64,000 bases of DNA from Luteimonas suaedae (GCF_008312895.1 NZ_VSSP01000011.1:62001-126000); one strand, 5' to 3'. Numbered from the stretch's first letter, positions 40,982 through 52,324 are shown. Numbers and translations are program-made. Notes: a model not told the origin generated them from the letters alone.

Positions 40982-42073
40982 ATGGGCATCAAATGCGGCA
41001 TCGTCGGCCTGCCCAACGTCGGCAAGTCGACCCTGTTCAACGCGCTGACCAAGGCGGGTATCGCCGCGGCCAACTTCCCGTTCTGCACGATCGAGCCCAA
41101 CGTCGGCGTGGTGCCGGTGCCGGATCCGCGGCTCAACCAGCTGGCCGAGATCGTCAAGCCGCAGAAGGTGCTGCCCACGGCGGTCGAGTTCGTCGACATC
41201 GCCGGCCTGGTGGCCGGCGCGGCCAGCGGCGAGGGGCTCGGCAACAAGTTCCTGGCGCACATCCGCGAGGTCGACGCGATCGCCCACGTGGTGCGCTGCT
41301 TCGACCACGGCGACATCGTGCACGTGGCCGGCAAGATCGATCCGATCTCCGACATCGAGACCATCGACACCGAATTGGCCCTGGCCGACCTGGAATCGGT
41401 GGAGCGGGCGCTGCAGCGCGCCGAGCGCTCGGCCAAGACCGGCGAGAAGGAGGCCAAGGCGCGGGCCGAGGTGCTGACGCGGGTGCGCGACGGGCTGGAT
41501 GCCGGCAAGCCGGCGCGGGCGCTGGCGCTGTCGGACGACGACCGCGCCGCGCTACGCGACCTGTTCCTGCTGACCCTGAAGCCGGTGATGTACGTGGCCA
41601 ACGTGCTCGAGGACGGTTTCGAGAACAACCCCTACCTGGACCTCGTGCGCGAGCGCGCGGTGGGCGAGGGCGCCGAGGTGGTGCCGGTGTCGGCGGCGAT
41701 CGAGGAGGAACTGTCGCAGCTCGAGGAGGCTGATCGCGACGTGTTCCTGGCCGACCTGGGCCTGGACGAGCCGGGGCTGAACCGGGTGATCAATGCCGCC
41801 TACAAGCTGCTCGGCCTGCAGACCTACTTCACCGCCGGGGTGAAGGAGGTCCGTGCCTGGACGGTGAAATCCGGCGCCACCGCGCCGCAGGCGGCGGCGG
41901 CGATCCATACCGATTTCGAGAAGGGCTTCATCCGCGCCGAGACGATCGCCTTCGACGATTTCATCCGCTACCTGGGCGAGGCCGGGGCGCGCGACGCCGG
42001 CCGCCTGCGCCTGGAGGGCAAGGAGTACCGGGTCCAGGAGGGCGATGTCCTGCATTTCCGCTTCAACGTCTAG
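40982..42073 (+). CDS. ychF: Redox-regulated ATPase YchF (OLA1-type)
   Basis: A 363-residue Obg-family protein. P-loop GLPNVGKST is at 9-17. [20 protein letters not shown] has a hydrophobic residue where most GTPases carry the catalytic Gln. A coiled-coil insert and a C-terminal TGS domain ending in VLHFRFNV follow. Family knowledge: prefers ATP, binds ribosomes and affects stress responses. It is in the conserved pth-ychF pair. Confidence 0.96.
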   Translation: MGIKCGIVGLPNVGKSTLFNALTKAGIAAANFPFCTIEPNVGVVPVPDPRLNQLAEIVKPQKVLPTAVEFVDIAGLVAGAASGEGLGNKFLAHIREVDAIAHVVRCFDHGDIVHVAGKIDPISDIETIDTELALADLESVERALQRAERSAKTGEKEAKARAEVLTRVRDGLDAGKPARALALSDDDRAALRDLFLLTLKPVMYVANVLEDGFENNPYLDLVRERAVGEGAEVVPVSAAIEEELSQLEEADRDVFLADLGLDEPGLNRVINAAYKLLGLQTYFTAGVKEVRAWTVKSGATAPQAAAAIHTDFEKGFIRAETIAFDDFIRYLGEAGARDAGRLRLEGKEYRVQEGDVLHFRFNV

Positions 42074-42282
42074 GCGCGGGGACGCATACGCCGTCCTCGG
42101 CGCAGGCCTGGATCAGGTTTGGCGTGTCGCCAGCCTCGGCCTCTGGCCGGCGCCGGTGGCTGCGGCTCGACCGTCGCGTTCATAATCATGAACGCGCGGA
42201 CGCGGTCCTCCTTGCCGCAGGTCTCCCGGTTGGATCGCGCGCCCGTGATGCCGGATCGACCGGCACAATGGGCCGGTACGCG

Positions 42283-42311
42283 TTGACAGGCCTGCCGCTT
42301 CAGGCCAAAAT
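42283..42311 (+). promoter_or_regulatory. Promoter of the tRNA-Tyr/Gly/Thr-tuf transcript
   Basis: TTGACA (42283-42288, full -35 consensus), a 17-base spacer, then CAAAAT (42306-42311), followed by a GC-rich discriminator CGCGGGC. It lies 35 bases before tRNA-Tyr. The strong -35 and GC-rich discriminator are typical of stringently controlled stable-RNA promoters. Confidence 0.75.
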
Positions 42312-42345
42312 CGCGGGCTGTTTTCACCGGCTTGCCAGAAACACC

Positions 42346-42431
42346 GGAGGGATACCCAAGCGGCCAACGGGGGCAGACTGTAAATCTGCTGGCTTACGCC
42401 TTCGGTGGTTCGAATCCACCTCCCTCCACCA
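42346..42431 (+). tRNA. tRNA-Tyr (GTA)
   Basis: An 86-base class II tRNA with a long variable arm and encoded CCA. The acceptor stem GGAGGGA / TCCCTCC pairs fully. The anticodon loop CTGTAAA has GTA at 42380-42382, and the T arm is GGTGGTTCGAATCCACC. It is the first of three tRNAs in front of tuf. Confidence 0.97.
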
Positions 42432-42453
42432 GCTATTGCAAGTTCCGCGCGGC

Positions 42454-42527
42454 GCGGGAGTAGTTCAACGGTAGAACCTCAGCCTTCCAAGCTGATGGTG
42501 CGGGTTCGATTCCCGTCTCCCGCTCCA
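42454..42527 (+). tRNA. tRNA-Gly (TCC)
   Basis: A 74-base tRNA with CCA. The acceptor stem is GCGGGAG / CTCCCGC. The anticodon loop CTTCCAA has TCC at 42486-42488. It lies 22 bases after tRNA-Tyr. Confidence 0.97.
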
Positions 42528-42562
42528 TTGAGGCTCCTCCGGGTCGGCGCGAAAAATTCAAC

Positions 42563-42638
42563 GCTCACGTAGCTCAGTCGGTAGAGCACCTCCTTGGTAA
42601 GGAGGAGGTCGATGGTTCGATTCCATTCGTGAGCACCA
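42563..42638 (+). tRNA. tRNA-Thr (GGT)
   Basis: A 76-base tRNA with CCA. The acceptor stem is GCTCACG / CGTGAGC. The anticodon loop TTGGTAA has GGT at 42596-42598. It lies 45 bases before the tuf start, so tuf mRNA is probably released by tRNA processing. Confidence 0.97.
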
Positions 42639-42683
42639 TCTTCAGCAGTCTTCCATTCCAACAGTTCAACGAGAAACGCAACC

Positions 42684-43874
<1,191 letters not shown>

Positions 43875-43917
43875 CGCAGCGGCGCGAGCGCGCCTAGCGT
43901 GCTCGCCTTTGCCGCCG

Positions 43918-43946
43918 CGTCATCCCGGCGCAAGCCGGGATCCAGG
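43918..43946. repeat. Short palindromic repeat (CGTCATCCCGGC...GCCGGGATCC)
   Basis: Stem ATCCCGGC / GCCGGGAT with loop GCAA (43922-43941). A decayed second copy (CGGCGCAAGCCAGGAGGATCC) follows within 35 bases. It is a common proteobacterial intergenic palindrome; it may also act as the tuf 3' end. Confidence 0.65.
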
Positions 43947-44068
43947 CCCGCGCCGTCTCGGCGCAAGCCAGGAGGATCCACCAGCCCCCAGTCGTGCCCG
44001 GCCCAACGGCCGGCCACGGCACCCGGAGCCGGGCGCAACCCGGCTCCCGGAGAGTCGACCAGAGGGTG

Positions 44069-44098
44069 TTGCATTCACCCCAGCCGACTCCCTATAAT
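44069..44098 (+). promoter_or_regulatory. S10 operon promoter
   Basis: TTGCAT (44069-44074) and TATAAT (44093-44098), with an 18-base spacer. It is the best consensus -10 in the window. It lies about 320 bases upstream of rpsJ. Confidence 0.75.
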
Positions 44099-44418
44099 GA
44101 TCGACCACTTCGCGGACCACCTTCGGGACGGCTCGCGAAACCGCGAAATGAGGCGCAGGAGGCACCTCGTTTTCGCCAGACAGGGAAAATGTCGCGCGGC
44201 AGCGCCCCCGCCGTCCCGAAGTGCTTCGGGACACCATCGGCAGGGGCATTTTGTCGCGCTTGCAGTTCTCCGTCTGGGCGGGCCATATCGGCCTGCCTTG
44301 TTTTTTGCAGGGATACTCCCGGTGCCGGCGCTTCCAGGTTCCGGAAAGTCATTGATTCCACGGGGTTTTGCGCACCCAGCCGCGAAACCTGTCGCTCTTT
44401 CAACCAAGGAATTCCGTC

Positions 44419-44730
44419 ATGGCGGACCAAAAGATCCGGATCCGGCTGAAAGCGTTCGATCATCGCCTGATCGACCGCTCGGCCAGCGAGATCGTCGAAA
44501 CGGCGAAGCGGACCGGCGCGCAGGTGCGCGGCCCGATCCCGCTGCCGACCAAGATCGAGCGCTACACCATCCTGGTGTCGCCGCACGTCGACAAGGACGC
44601 GCGCGACCAGTACGAGACCCGCACGCACAAGCGCGTGCTCGACATCGTCGACCCCAACGACAAGACCGTGGACGCGCTGATGAAGCTCGAACTCGCGGCC
44701 GGCGTCGACGTCCAGATCAAGCTGACCTGA
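44419..44730 (+). CDS. rpsJ: 30S ribosomal protein S10
   Basis: 103 residues, normal S10 length. It starts [34 protein letters not shown] and has the long loop [29 protein letters not shown]. It is a small-subunit head protein and, as NusE, part of antitermination complexes. It is the first gene of the S10 operon, 11 bases before rplC. Confidence 0.98.
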   Translation: MADQKIRIRLKAFDHRLIDRSASEIVETAKRTGAQVRGPIPLPTKIERYTILVSPHVDKDARDQYETRTHKRVLDIVDPNDKTVDALMKLELAAGVDVQIKLT

Positions 44731-44741
44731 GGCCCAAGACC

Positions 44742-45395
44742 ATGACCGCGAAGAAACATTCGTTGGGAATCGTCGGCCGCAAGGCCGGCATGAGCCGGGT
44801 GTTCACCGAGGACGGCAAGTCCGTGCCGGTGACCCTGATCGAAGCGACCCCCAACCGCATCACCCAGGTGAAGACCAGCGACAGCGATGGCTACAGCGCC
44901 GTCCAGGTAACGGTCGGCACCCGCCGCGCCGCGCTGCTGAACAAGCCGCAGGCCGGACACCTGGCCAAGGCCAAGGTGGAGCCGGGCCGTGGCCTGTGGG
45001 AGTTCCGCGTGGCCGACGACAGCATCGACGGCTTCAACGTCGGTGGCGAGATCAAGGCCGACATCTTCAGCGTCGGGCAGAAGGTCGACGTCCAGGGCGT
45101 GACCAAGGGCAAGGGCTTCCAAGGCACGATCAAGCGCTGGAACTTCAAGATGGGCGACGCCACCCACGGCAACTCGCTGTCGCATCGCTCGCCGGGTTCG
45201 ATCGGCCAGCGGCAGACGCCGGGTCGCGTGTTTCCGGGCAAGAAGATGTCCGGCCACATGGGCGCCGTGAACCAGAGCACGCAGAACCTCGAAGTGGTCC
45301 GGGTCGACGTCGAACGCGGCCTGATCGCGGTCCGCGGCGCGGTGCCGGGCGCTCCGGGCGGTGACGTCATCGTGCGTCCCGCGAGCAAGGGATAA
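44742..45395 (+). CDS. rplC: 50S ribosomal protein L3
   Basis: 217 residues. [18 protein letters not shown] is at the N-terminus. The central loop [43 protein letters not shown] reaches the peptidyl-transferase centre and contains the Gln that is methylated in relatives. The normal S10-operon position follows rpsJ. Confidence 0.98.
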   Translation: MTAKKHSLGIVGRKAGMSRVFTEDGKSVPVTLIEATPNRITQVKTSDSDGYSAVQVTVGTRRAALLNKPQAGHLAKAKVEPGRGLWEFRVADDSIDGFNVGGEIKADIFSVGQKVDVQGVTKGKGFQGTIKRWNFKMGDATHGNSLSHRSPGSIGQRQTPGRVFPGKKMSGHMGAVNQSTQNLEVVRVDVERGLIAVRGAVPGAPGGDVIVRPASKG

Positions 45396-45407
45396 GAGGA
45401 GACCACG

Positions 45408-46013
45408 ATGGAACTCGCCATCAGTAACAGTAAAGAGGCGCTGTCGGTTTCCGACGCCGTGTTCGGCCGCGAATTCAGCCGCGACCTGGTGCATCAGGTC
45501 GTCGTCGCCTACCGCAACGCGGGTCGCGCCGGCACCAAGGCGCAGAAGACGCGTTCGGAAGTCAGCGGCACCACCAAGAAGTCGAAGCGGCAGAAGGGCG
45601 GCGGCGCCCGCCACGGCGCGCTGACCGCGCCGATCTTCGTCGGCGGCGGCGTGACCTTCGCGGCCAAGCCGCGCAGTTTCGAGCAGAAGATCAACCGCAA
45701 GATGTATCGCGCCGCGATGGCCGCGATCCTGTCGGAGCTCAACCGCCAGGGGCGCCTGAAGGTCGTCGATGCGTTCGACGTCGAGGCGACCAAGACCAGC
45801 GCCCTGGTGGCCAAGCTCAAGGAAGCCGAGGTCGGCCAGCGTCCGCTGATCGTCACCGAGGAGGCTTCCGAGCACCTGTACCTGTCCGCGCGCAACCTGC
45901 CGTACGTGCAGGTCCGCGACGTGCAGGGCCTGGACCCGGTGGCGCTGGTGTCGGCCGACACCGTGCTGATCACCGCCGATGCGGTGAAGAAGATCGAGGA
46001 GTGGCTGGCATGA
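45408..46013 (+). CDS. rplD: 50S ribosomal protein L4
   Basis: 201 residues. It has the L4 extended loop [34 protein letters not shown] and the C-terminal [20 protein letters not shown] end. In E. coli it is the autoregulator of the S10 operon; whether this leader responds is unknown. Its stop overlaps the rplW start by 4 bases. Confidence 0.98.
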   Translation: MELAISNSKEALSVSDAVFGREFSRDLVHQVVVAYRNAGRAGTKAQKTRSEVSGTTKKSKRQKGGGARHGALTAPIFVGGGVTFAAKPRSFEQKINRKMYRAAMAAILSELNRQGRLKVVDAFDVEATKTSALVAKLKEAEVGQRPLIVTEEASEHLYLSARNLPYVQVRDVQGLDPVALVSADTVLITADAVKKIEEWLA

Positions 46014-46339
46014 ACGGCACCCAATCCGGCGTGAGCAACATGGCCGCGAGCAAGCTCTACGAAGTGATCCGCGCCCCGCGCGTGTCCGAGAAGACCGCGC
46101 GCCTGCAGGAAGTCTCCAACCAATACGCGTTCGAAGTGGCCAAGGACGCAACCAAGGCCGACATCAAGGCCGCGGTGGAGAAGCTTTTCGACGTCAAGGT
46201 CGAGGCGGTCAACGTGCTCAACGTGAAGGGCAAGAACAAGTCCTTCCGTTTCCGCAGCGGCCGTCGCGGCGACTGGCGCAAGGCGTACGTGACGCTGGCC
46301 GATGGCCAGTCGATCGACGTGATGACGGCCAAGATCTGA
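46010..46339 (+). CDS. rplW: 50S ribosomal protein L23
   Basis: 109 residues from ATG 46010, which overlaps the rplD stop and has GGAG ten bases upstream. A second ATG at 46040 ([18 protein letters not shown]) gives the usual 99 residues and may be the true start. It carries the L23 RNA-binding fold and the Glu-containing loop near the exit tunnel, the docking site for trigger factor and SRP. Confidence 0.95.
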   Translation: MNGTQSGVSNMAASKLYEVIRAPRVSEKTARLQEVSNQYAFEVAKDATKADIKAAVEKLFDVKVEAVNVLNVKGKNKSFRFRSGRRGDWRKAYVTLADGQSIDVMTAKI

Positions 46340-46384
46340 CGAAGTTCTGACCCGTCAGGACTTCAATAAGAGGATTCCATTCCC

Positions 46385-47212
46385 ATGGCATTGATGAAAT
46401 TCAAGCCCACTTCCCCCGGCCGCCGTTCCGCGGTCCGCGTGGTGACGCCCGAGCTGCACAAGGGCGCCCCGCACGCGGCGTTGGTCGAGAAGCAGGGCAA
46501 GACCGGTGGCCGCAACCACCACGGCCGCATCACCACGCGCCACATCGGCGGCGGTCACAAGCAGCACTACCGCATCATCGACTTCAAGCGCGGCAAGGAA
46601 GGCATTCCGGCGCGGGTGGAGCGGATCGAATACGATCCCAACCGCACCGCCCACATCGCCCTGCTGTGCTATGTCGACGGCGAGCGCCGCTACATCATCG
46701 CGCCGAAGGGCCTGAAGGCCGGCGACCAGGTGATCGCGGGCGCCGATGCGCCGATCAAGACCGGCAACACGCTGCCGCTGCGCAACATCCCGGTTGGCTC
46801 GACGGTGCATTGCATCGAGATGAAGCCGGGCAAGGGCGCGCAGATCGCGCGCGCCGCCGGTGCCTCGGTGCAGCTGGTCGCGCGCGAACAGGGTTACGCG
46901 ACGCTGCGCCTGCGTTCGGGCGAGATGCGCCGGGTGCCGGCCGAGTGCCGCGCCACCATCGGCGAGGTCGGCAACGTCGAGCACAACCTGGAGAAGCTGG
47001 GCAAGGCCGGCGCCAAGCGCTGGCGCGGCATCAAGCCGACCGTTCGCGGTGCGGCGATGAACCCGGTCGACCATCCGCACGGCGGCGGCGAAGCCCGCGC
47101 CGGCCAGGGCAACCCGCACCCGGTCACGCCCTGGGGCGTACCGACCAAGGGTTACAAGACCCGCAAGAACAAGCGCACGCAGCAGTTCATCGTGCGCGAT
47201 CGCAGGAGTTAA
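46385..47212 (+). CDS. rplB: 50S ribosomal protein L2
   Basis: 275 residues. [26 protein letters not shown] is in the first domain. The C-terminal [26 protein letters not shown] segment has the conserved His at the subunit interface near the peptidyl-transferase centre. It ends 6 bases before rpsS. Confidence 0.98.
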   Translation: MALMKFKPTSPGRRSAVRVVTPELHKGAPHAALVEKQGKTGGRNHHGRITTRHIGGGHKQHYRIIDFKRGKEGIPARVERIEYDPNRTAHIALLCYVDGERRYIIAPKGLKAGDQVIAGADAPIKTGNTLPLRNIPVGSTVHCIEMKPGKGAQIARAAGASVQLVAREQGYATLRLRSGEMRRVPAECRATIGEVGNVEHNLEKLGKAGAKRWRGIKPTVRGAAMNPVDHPHGGGEARAGQGNPHPVTPWGVPTKGYKTRKNKRTQQFIVRDRRS

Positions 47213-47218
47213 TCGGTC

Positions 47219-47485
47219 ATGGCACGTTCCCTGAAGAAAGGCCCGTTCGTCGATCATCATCTGATCAAGAAGATCGAGACCGCGGGTACCAGCAAGCGAC
47301 CGATCAAGACCTGGTCGCGCCGCTCGATGATCCTGCCGGAAATGGTGGGCTACACCATCGCCGTGCACAACGGCAGGAACCACATTCCGGTGCTGGTCAA
47401 CGAAAACATGGTCGGCCACAAGCTCGGCGAGTTCGCGCTGACCCGTACGTTCAAGGGCCACAGCGGCGACAAGAAGTCGCGTTAA
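47219..47485 (+). CDS. rpsS: 30S ribosomal protein S19
   Basis: 88 residues. [20 protein letters not shown] and [45 protein letters not shown] are canonical. It is located in the 30S head, binding S13. The C-terminal tail is four residues shorter than in E. coli. Confidence 0.98.
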   Translation: MARSLKKGPFVDHHLIKKIETAGTSKRPIKTWSRRSMILPEMVGYTIAVHNGRNHIPVLVNENMVGHKLGEFALTRTFKGHSGDKKSR

Positions 47486-47498
47486 GGAGATGACGACC

Positions 47499-47858
47499 AT
47501 GAACAACGAAAATGGCGCCAAGGCGGTCCTGCGTACCGCGCGCATCTCCCCGCAGAAGGCCCGCCTGGTCGCCGACCAGGTGCGCGGGCTGTCGGCCGAG
47601 CGCGCCGTCAACCTGTTGAAGTTCTCGGACAAGAAGGCCGCGCACATGATCCGCAAGGTGGTCGAGTCCGCGATCGCCAACGCCGAGAACAACCGTGGCG
47701 CCGACGTCGACGAGCTTTCGGTCACCACCATCATGGTCGACGAGGGTCCGACGCTGAAGCGCTTCATGGCGCGCGCCAAGGGCCGCGGCACGCGCATTCT
47801 CAAGCGCACCAGCCACATCACGGTGGTGGTGGGCGAATCCTCCGGAAAGGGCAAGTAA
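47499..47858 (+). CDS. rplV: 50S ribosomal protein L22
   Basis: 119 residues with [20 protein letters not shown] and the tunnel-lining hairpin [29 protein letters not shown]. Two ATGs are possible. The GGAG site (47486-47489) abuts ATG 47490 but stands nine bases before ATG 47499, so 47499 ([13 protein letters not shown]) is the start. It ends 2 bases before rpsC. Confidence 0.97.
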   Translation: MNNENGAKAVLRTARISPQKARLVADQVRGLSAERAVNLLKFSDKKAAHMIRKVVESAIANAENNRGADVDELSVTTIMVDEGPTLKRFMARAKGRGTRILKRTSHITVVVGESSGKGK

Positions 47859-47860
47859 CC

Positions 47861-48601
47861 ATGGGTCATAAAGTTCATCCCACCGGCATTCGCCTCGGCA
47901 TCTCCAAGGACTGGAACTCCAAGTGGTACGCCGGGAAGAAGGAATACGCCGACTACCTGGCCGCTGACCTCAAGGTTCGCGAGATGCTGCGCAAGAAGCT
48001 GGCGCAGGCAGGGATCAGCAAGATCCTGATCGAGCGTCCCAACAAGACCGCGCGCGTGACCATCCACACCGCCCGTCCGGGCGTGGTGATCGGCAAGCGC
48101 GGCGAGGACATCGACAAGCTGCGCAAGGAAGTCAGCGACATGATGGGCGTTCCGGCGCACATCAACGTCACCGAGGTGCGCAAGCCGGAGCTCGACGCGC
48201 AGCTGGTCGCCGAATCGATCGCGCAGCAGCTCGAGCGCCGCATCATGTTCCGCCGCGCGATGAAGCGCGCCGTCGGCAACGCGATGCGCCTGGGCGCGCT
48301 GGGCATCAAGGTCAACGTCGCCGGCCGCCTGAACGGCGCCGAGATCGCGCGTTCGGAGTGGTACCGCGAAGGCCGTGTGCCGCTGCATACCCTGCGCGCC
48401 GACGTCGACTACGGGTTCGCCGAGGCCAAGACCACCTACGGCATCATCGGCATCAAGACCTGGATCTACAAGGGCGAGATCTTCGATTTCAGCCAGGTGG
48501 GCCAGGAGAAGCAGGACGATTCGCCGCGTGGCGATCGCGGCGAGCGCAACGAGCGCCCGCGCGGTCCGCGCCGCGATCGTGATCGCGAGGCGAGGGACTA
48601 A
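47861..48601 (+). CDS. rpsC: 30S ribosomal protein S3
   Basis: 246 residues. [24 protein letters not shown], the KH domain [17 protein letters not shown] (a GxxG-type loop), and a C-terminal extension rich in Arg/Asp/Gly beyond the E. coli length. It lies at the mRNA entry site of the 30S subunit. rplP follows after 2 bases. Confidence 0.98.
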   Translation: MGHKVHPTGIRLGISKDWNSKWYAGKKEYADYLAADLKVREMLRKKLAQAGISKILIERPNKTARVTIHTARPGVVIGKRGEDIDKLRKEVSDMMGVPAHINVTEVRKPELDAQLVAESIAQQLERRIMFRRAMKRAVGNAMRLGALGIKVNVAGRLNGAEIARSEWYREGRVPLHTLRADVDYGFAEAKTTYGIIGIKTWIYKGEIFDFSQVGQEKQDDSPRGDRGERNERPRGPRRDRDREARD

Positions 48602-48603
48602 TC

Positions 48604-49017
48604 ATGCTGCAACCGAAGCGAACCAAGTACCGCAAGCAACACAAGGGCCGCAACGACGGTCTGTCCTGGAATGGCAACCTCGTCAGCTTCGGCGAGTACG
48701 GCCTGAAGGCGACGCAGACCGGGCAGCTGACCGCGCGCCAGATCGAGGCCGGCCGCCGCAGCATCAGCCGCCACGTCAAGCGCGGCGGCAAGATGTGGAT
48801 CCGCGTGTTTCCCGACAAGCCGATCACCAAGAAGCCGATCGAAGTGCGCATGGGCTCGGGCAAGGGCAACGTGGAGTTCTGGGTGGCCCAGATACAGCCC
48901 GGCCGCATGATCTACGAGATCGAGGGCATCGACGAGGCGACCGCGCGCGAGGCGTTCCGCCTGGCCGCCGCCAAGCTTTCGGTCACCACCCAATTCGTGA
49001 CCCGGACGGTACGCTGA
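48604..49017 (+). CDS. rplP: 50S ribosomal protein L16
   Basis: 137 residues. [17 protein letters not shown] starts it; RKMW-like [35 protein letters not shown] is the signature. It contacts the A-site tRNA region. Its stop shares one base with the rpmC start (TGATG). Confidence 0.98.
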   Translation: MLQPKRTKYRKQHKGRNDGLSWNGNLVSFGEYGLKATQTGQLTARQIEAGRRSISRHVKRGGKMWIRVFPDKPITKKPIEVRMGSGKGNVEFWVAQIQPGRMIYEIEGIDEATAREAFRLAAAKLSVTTQFVTRTVR

Positions 49018-49205
49018 TGTCTACGATCAAGGAACTCCGCGAGAAGTCGGCCGACGACCTCAAGACCCACCTGGTGGATCTGCACAAGGAGCAGTTCTCG
49101 CTGCGCATGCAGAAGGCCACCGGTCAGCTCGCCAAGACCCACGATGCCCGCCGGGTGCGCCGCGAGATCGCGCGCGTCAACACCCTGCTCGGTCAGACGA
49201 AGTAA
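49017..49205 (+). CDS. rpmC: 50S ribosomal protein L29
   Basis: 62 residues, a two-helix protein: [55 protein letters not shown]. It surrounds the exit tunnel with L23. It starts within the rplP stop (TGATG). Confidence 0.98.
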   Translation: MSTIKELREKSADDLKTHLVDLHKEQFSLRMQKATGQLAKTHDARRVRREIARVNTLLGQTK

Positions 49206-49217
49206 GGAATGGCCGCC

Positions 49218-49484
49218 ATGAGCGAAAACACAGAAAAGAAGCTGCGCACGGTCGAAGGCCGCGTCGTCAGCAACAAGATGGACAAGACCGTGACGGTGCT
49301 CGTCGAGCGTCAGGTCAAGCACGCGCTGTACGGCAAGTACATCCGTCGCTCGACCAAGCTGCACGCCCACGACGCCGACAACTCCTGCAACGAGGGCGAT
49401 ATGGTCCGCGTGGTGGAGATCGCGCCGATGTCCAAGACCAAGAACTGGCGCGTGGTCGAAGTCGTCACGCGTGCGGCCGAATAA
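49218..49484 (+). CDS. rpsQ: 30S ribosomal protein S17
   Basis: 88 residues from ATG 49218 ([44 protein letters not shown]). An ATG at 49209 is only 2 bases after the AAGGA site, whereas 49218 is 11 bases after it, so 49218 is preferred. It is the last gene of the S10 group; rplN follows after 16 bases. Confidence 0.97.
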   Translation: MSENTEKKLRTVEGRVVSNKMDKTVTVLVERQVKHALYGKYIRRSTKLHAHDADNSCNEGDMVRVVEIAPMSKTKNWRVVEVVTRAAE

Positions 49485-49500
49485 CTGAGGAGCGCCGACC

Positions 49501-49869
49501 ATGATCCAGATGCAAAGCCACCTCGACGTGGCCGACAACTCCGGCGCCAAGGAAGTGATGTGCATCAAGGTGCTCGGTGGCTCCAAGCGCCGGTACGCCC
49601 ACATCGGCGACATCATCAAGGTGTCGATCAAGGACGCCATCCCGCGCGGCAAGGTCAAGAAGGGCGAGGTCTACAACGCCGTGGTCGTGCGCACCCGCAA
49701 GGGCGTGCGTCGTCCGGACGGTTCGCTGATCCGCTTCGACGGCAACGCCGCGGTGCTGTTGAACAACAAGCACGAACCGATCGGCACCCGCATCTTCGGG
49801 CCCGTGACCCGCGAGCTGCGTTCCGAGAAGTTCATGAAGATCGTCTCGCTCGCACCCGAAGTGCTTTGA
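49501..49869 (+). CDS. rplN: 50S ribosomal protein L14
   Basis: 122 residues, canonical throughout ([55 protein letters not shown]). It forms the L14-L19 intersubunit bridge and binds the silencing factor RsfS. It is the first gene of the spc group. A 49-base palindrome separates it from rplX. Confidence 0.98.
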   Translation: MIQMQSHLDVADNSGAKEVMCIKVLGGSKRRYAHIGDIIKVSIKDAIPRGKVKKGEVYNAVVVRTRKGVRRPDGSLIRFDGNAAVLLNNKHEPIGTRIFGPVTRELRSEKFMKIVSLAPEVL

Positions 49870-49876
49870 GGATTCA

Positions 49877-49925
49877 TAGGGTGGGCCTCGGCCCACCAGG
49901 CAATGGTGGGCCAAGGCTCACCCTA
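49877..49925. repeat. Palindromic element inside the spc operon (rplN-rplX)
   Basis: Two 21-base arms, 49877-49897 and 49905-49925, are reverse complements with two mismatches (arms begin TAGGGTG and end in CACCCTA). The loop is 7 bases. It forms a very stable hairpin in the mRNA between two ribosomal protein genes. Such a strong stem without a T tract should not terminate but may stop nucleases or slow RNA polymerase. Confidence 0.85.
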
Positions 49926-49939
49926 TAGAGACCGACGTT

Positions 49940-50254
49940 ATGAACAGAATCAAGAAGGGCGACCAGGTCATCGTGGTCGCCGGCAAGGACAAGGGCAAGA
50001 AGGGCGACGTGGTGCGCGTGCTCGGCGACAAGGTTGTCGTGTCGAACATCAACGTCATCAAGCGCCATACCAAGCCCAACCCCCAGGCCAACCAGCCTGG
50101 CGGCGTGATCGAGCGCGAGGCGCCGATCCACGTGTCCAACGTGATGCCGTTCAACCCTGCCTCCGGCAAGGGCGAGCGCATCGGTACCAAGGTGCTGGAG
50201 GATGGACGCCGTATCCGGGTGTTCCGCTCCAGCGGTGAGGCGATCGACGCCTGA
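49940..50254 (+). CDS. rplX: 50S ribosomal protein L24
   Basis: 104 residues with the KOW motif [42 protein letters not shown]. It is an assembly initiator at the exit tunnel. rplE begins 11 bases later. Confidence 0.98.
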   Translation: MNRIKKGDQVIVVAGKDKGKKGDVVRVLGDKVVVSNINVIKRHTKPNPQANQPGGVIEREAPIHVSNVMPFNPASGKGERIGTKVLEDGRRIRVFRSSGEAIDA

Positions 50255-50265
50255 GGAATGCAGAA

Positions 50266-50805
50266 ATGACACGTCTGGAAAAGTTCTACAAGGATGAAGT
50301 GGTACCGAAGCTGATGAAGCAGTTCGGCTACACCAATCCGATGCAGGTGCCGAAGGTGGACAAGATCACGCTCAACATGGGTGTGGGCGAGGCCGCGGCC
50401 AACAAGAAGATCCTCGAGAATGCGACCGCCGACATGGCGAAGATCGCCGGCCAGAAGCCGCAGATCACCAAGTCGCGCGTCTCGGTGGCATCGTTCAAGA
50501 TCCGCGACGGCTGGCCGATCGGCTGCAAGGTGACCCTGCGGCGCAACCGGATGTACGAGTTCCTCGACCGTCTGGTCAACGTCTCGCTGCCGCGCGTGCG
50601 CGACTTCCGCGGCGTTTCGGCGCGTTCGTTCGACGGCCGCGGCAACTACAACATGGGCGTGAAGGAACAGATCATCTTCCCGGAGATCGACTACGACCAG
50701 GTCGACGCGATCCGCGGCATGGATATCGCCATCACCACCACCGCGAAGACGAATGCGGAAGCCAAGGCGCTGCTCGAGGCGTTCCGGTTCCCGTTCCGCA
50801 ATTGA
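50266..50805 (+). CDS. rplE: 50S ribosomal protein L5
   Basis: 179 residues. [43 protein letters not shown] is the signature. It binds 5S rRNA and bridges to S13. A heptad inverted repeat occupies the gap before rpsN. Confidence 0.98.
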   Translation: MTRLEKFYKDEVVPKLMKQFGYTNPMQVPKVDKITLNMGVGEAAANKKILENATADMAKIAGQKPQITKSRVSVASFKIRDGWPIGCKVTLRRNRMYEFLDRLVNVSLPRVRDFRGVSARSFDGRGNYNMGVKEQIIFPEIDYDQVDAIRGMDIAITTTAKTNAEAKALLEAFRFPFRN

Positions 50806-50807
50806 AA

Positions 50808-50901
50808 GCCGTGATTCGGGATTGTGATTGGTGATTCGCAAAGGCAACAGCCGCCGCGATCCCGCTCCTCCCAATCACGAATCACAAATCACGAATCACG
50901 A
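50808..50901. repeat. Heptad inverted repeat, copy 4 (rplE to rpsN)
   Basis: The left arm 50808-50839 carries GTGATTGGTGATTCG units. The right arm 50871-50901 carries CCAATCACGAATCACAAATCACG. It starts 3 bases after the rplE stop and ends 10 bases before rpsN. Confidence 0.85.
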
Positions 50902-50911
50902 GGATTTACAC

Positions 50912-51217
50912 ATGGCTAAGACCTCCATGGTCAACCGCGAGATCAAGCGGGCCAAGCTGGTGAAGAAGCACGCCGCCAAGCGCGACGCGCTGAAGAAGAT
51001 CATCAGCAGCGAGTCGGCGAGCTACGAGGAGAAGATGGACGCCGCGGTCAAGCTGCAGAAGCTGCCGCGCGACTCCTCCCCGGCGCGCCAGACCACGCGC
51101 TGCGCCCTGACCGGCCGTCCGCGCGCCGTGTACAGCAAGTTCGGCCTGGGCCGCAACAAGCTGCGCGAGGCCACCATGCGCGGCGACGTCCCGGGACTGC
51201 GCAAGGCCTCGTGGTAA
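50912..51217 (+). CDS. rpsN: 30S ribosomal protein S14
   Basis: 101 residues: the long, zinc-free (C-minus) type, with [29 protein letters not shown] and [29 protein letters not shown]. It is located in the 30S head. It is flanked on both sides by heptad inverted repeats. Confidence 0.98.
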   Translation: MAKTSMVNREIKRAKLVKKHAAKRDALKKIISSESASYEEKMDAAVKLQKLPRDSSPARQTTRCALTGRPRAVYSKFGLGRNKLREATMRGDVPGLRKASW

Positions 51218-51221
51218 AAAC

Positions 51222-51303
51222 GCGGTGATTCGTGAAACGTGATTCGTGATTCGCAAAAGCGACGTTGCTCCTTCGAATCACCAATCACGAATCACCAATC
51301 ACT
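51222..51303. repeat. Heptad inverted repeat, copy 5 (rpsN to rpsH)
   Basis: The left arm 51222-51253 has GTGATTCGTGAAACGTGATTC. The right arm 51273-51303 has CGAATCACCAATCACGAATC-type units. rpsH starts 56 bases after it. Confidence 0.85.
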
Positions 51304-51359
51304 GCTCCACAACGAATTCGCAATCCCGCGGATATCGGTGCACTCAAAGGTAACAATCA

Positions 51360-51755
51360 ATGAGCATGACTGATCCCATCGCCGACATGCTGGTCCGCAT
51401 TCGAAATGCGGCCGCCGTCGGCAAGCCGTCGGTGAAGATGCCGTCGTCCAAGACCAAGACGGCGATCGCCAAGGTGCTGAAGGACGAAGGCTACATCGGC
51501 GAGTGGCGCGTGACCGAGAACGGCGCAAAAGCCGAGCTCGAGATCGAGCTGAAGTACTACGAAGGCCGCCCGGTGATCGAGAACCTCAAGCGCGTTTCGC
51601 GCTCGGGTCTGCGCCAGTACCGCGGCAAGGACGAGCTGCCCAAGGTCCTGAACGGCCTCGGCATCGCCATCATTTCCACCTCCAAGGGCATCATGACCGA
51701 CACGCAGGCGCGCCAGCAGGGCGTCGGCGGTGAAGTCCTGTGCTTCGTGGCCTAA
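51360..51755 (+). CDS. rpsH: 30S ribosomal protein S8
   Basis: 131 residues. [16 protein letters not shown] is the N-terminus; [27 protein letters not shown] is the canonical end. It is the spc-operon autoregulator in E. coli. It ends 14 bases before rplF. Confidence 0.98.
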   Translation: MSMTDPIADMLVRIRNAAAVGKPSVKMPSSKTKTAIAKVLKDEGYIGEWRVTENGAKAELEIELKYYEGRPVIENLKRVSRSGLRQYRGKDELPKVLNGLGIAIISTSKGIMTDTQARQQGVGGEVLCFVA

Positions 51756-51769
51756 GGGAGAACGCCCCA

Positions 51770-52297
51770 ATGTCTCGCGTCGCCAAGAAGCCGATTGCCC
51801 TGCCCAAGGGCGTCGAACTGAACATCCAGGCCGATATGGTCAGCGTCAAGGGCGCGAAGGGCACGCTTTCGATCGCGCGTCCGCCAGGCGTCGACATCAA
51901 GCTCGAGGACGGCACCGCGGTGCTGGCTCCTTCCGATCCGTCGCACATGGCCATCACCGGGACCCTGCGCGCGATCCTCGCCAACATGGTCAAGGGCGTG
52001 TCGGAAGGCTTCGAGCGCAAGCTCGAGCTGGTCGGCGTCGGCTATCGTGCCTCGATGCAGGGCAAGGACCTGAACCTGTCGCTCGGCTTTTCGCATCCGG
52101 TGGTGTTCACCGTGCCGGAGGGCATCAGCATCGTCACGCCGACCCAGACCGAGATCGTGGTCAGCGGCGCCGACAAGCAGCGCGTCGGCCAGGTCGCAGC
52201 CAAGATCCGCGGCTACCGTCCGCCGGAGCCCTACAAGGGCAAGGGTGTGAAATATGCCGGCGAAAACATCATCCGCAAAGAGGCCAAGAAGGCGTAG
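51770..52297 (+). CDS. rplF: 50S ribosomal protein L6
   Basis: 175 residues from [20 protein letters not shown], with the C-terminal [31 protein letters not shown] signature. It lies near the factor-binding site. An in-frame extension to 51740 overlaps rpsH and is not needed. Confidence 0.98.
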   Translation: MSRVAKKPIALPKGVELNIQADMVSVKGAKGTLSIARPPGVDIKLEDGTAVLAPSDPSHMAITGTLRAILANMVKGVSEGFERKLELVGVGYRASMQGKDLNLSLGFSHPVVFTVPEGISIVTPTQTEIVVSGADKQRVGQVAAKIRGYRPPEPYKGKGVKYAGENIIRKEAKKA

Positions 52298-52324
52298 TTC
52301 GTCGATCCGCCTCGGAGAAAGACC

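Larger units (their letters stand above)
43875..44418. other. tuf-rpsJ intergenic region: repeat, S10 promoter and structured leader
   Basis: No gene is supported. It holds a hairpin repeat near 43918-43946, a consensus promoter at 44069-44098, and about 310 bases of leader before rpsJ. The leader includes a stable hairpin GTCCCGAA-GTGC-TTCGGGAC (44213-44232). The leader length is compatible with autoregulation of the S10 operon, but no L4-binding structure can be assigned by eye. Confidence 0.6.
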
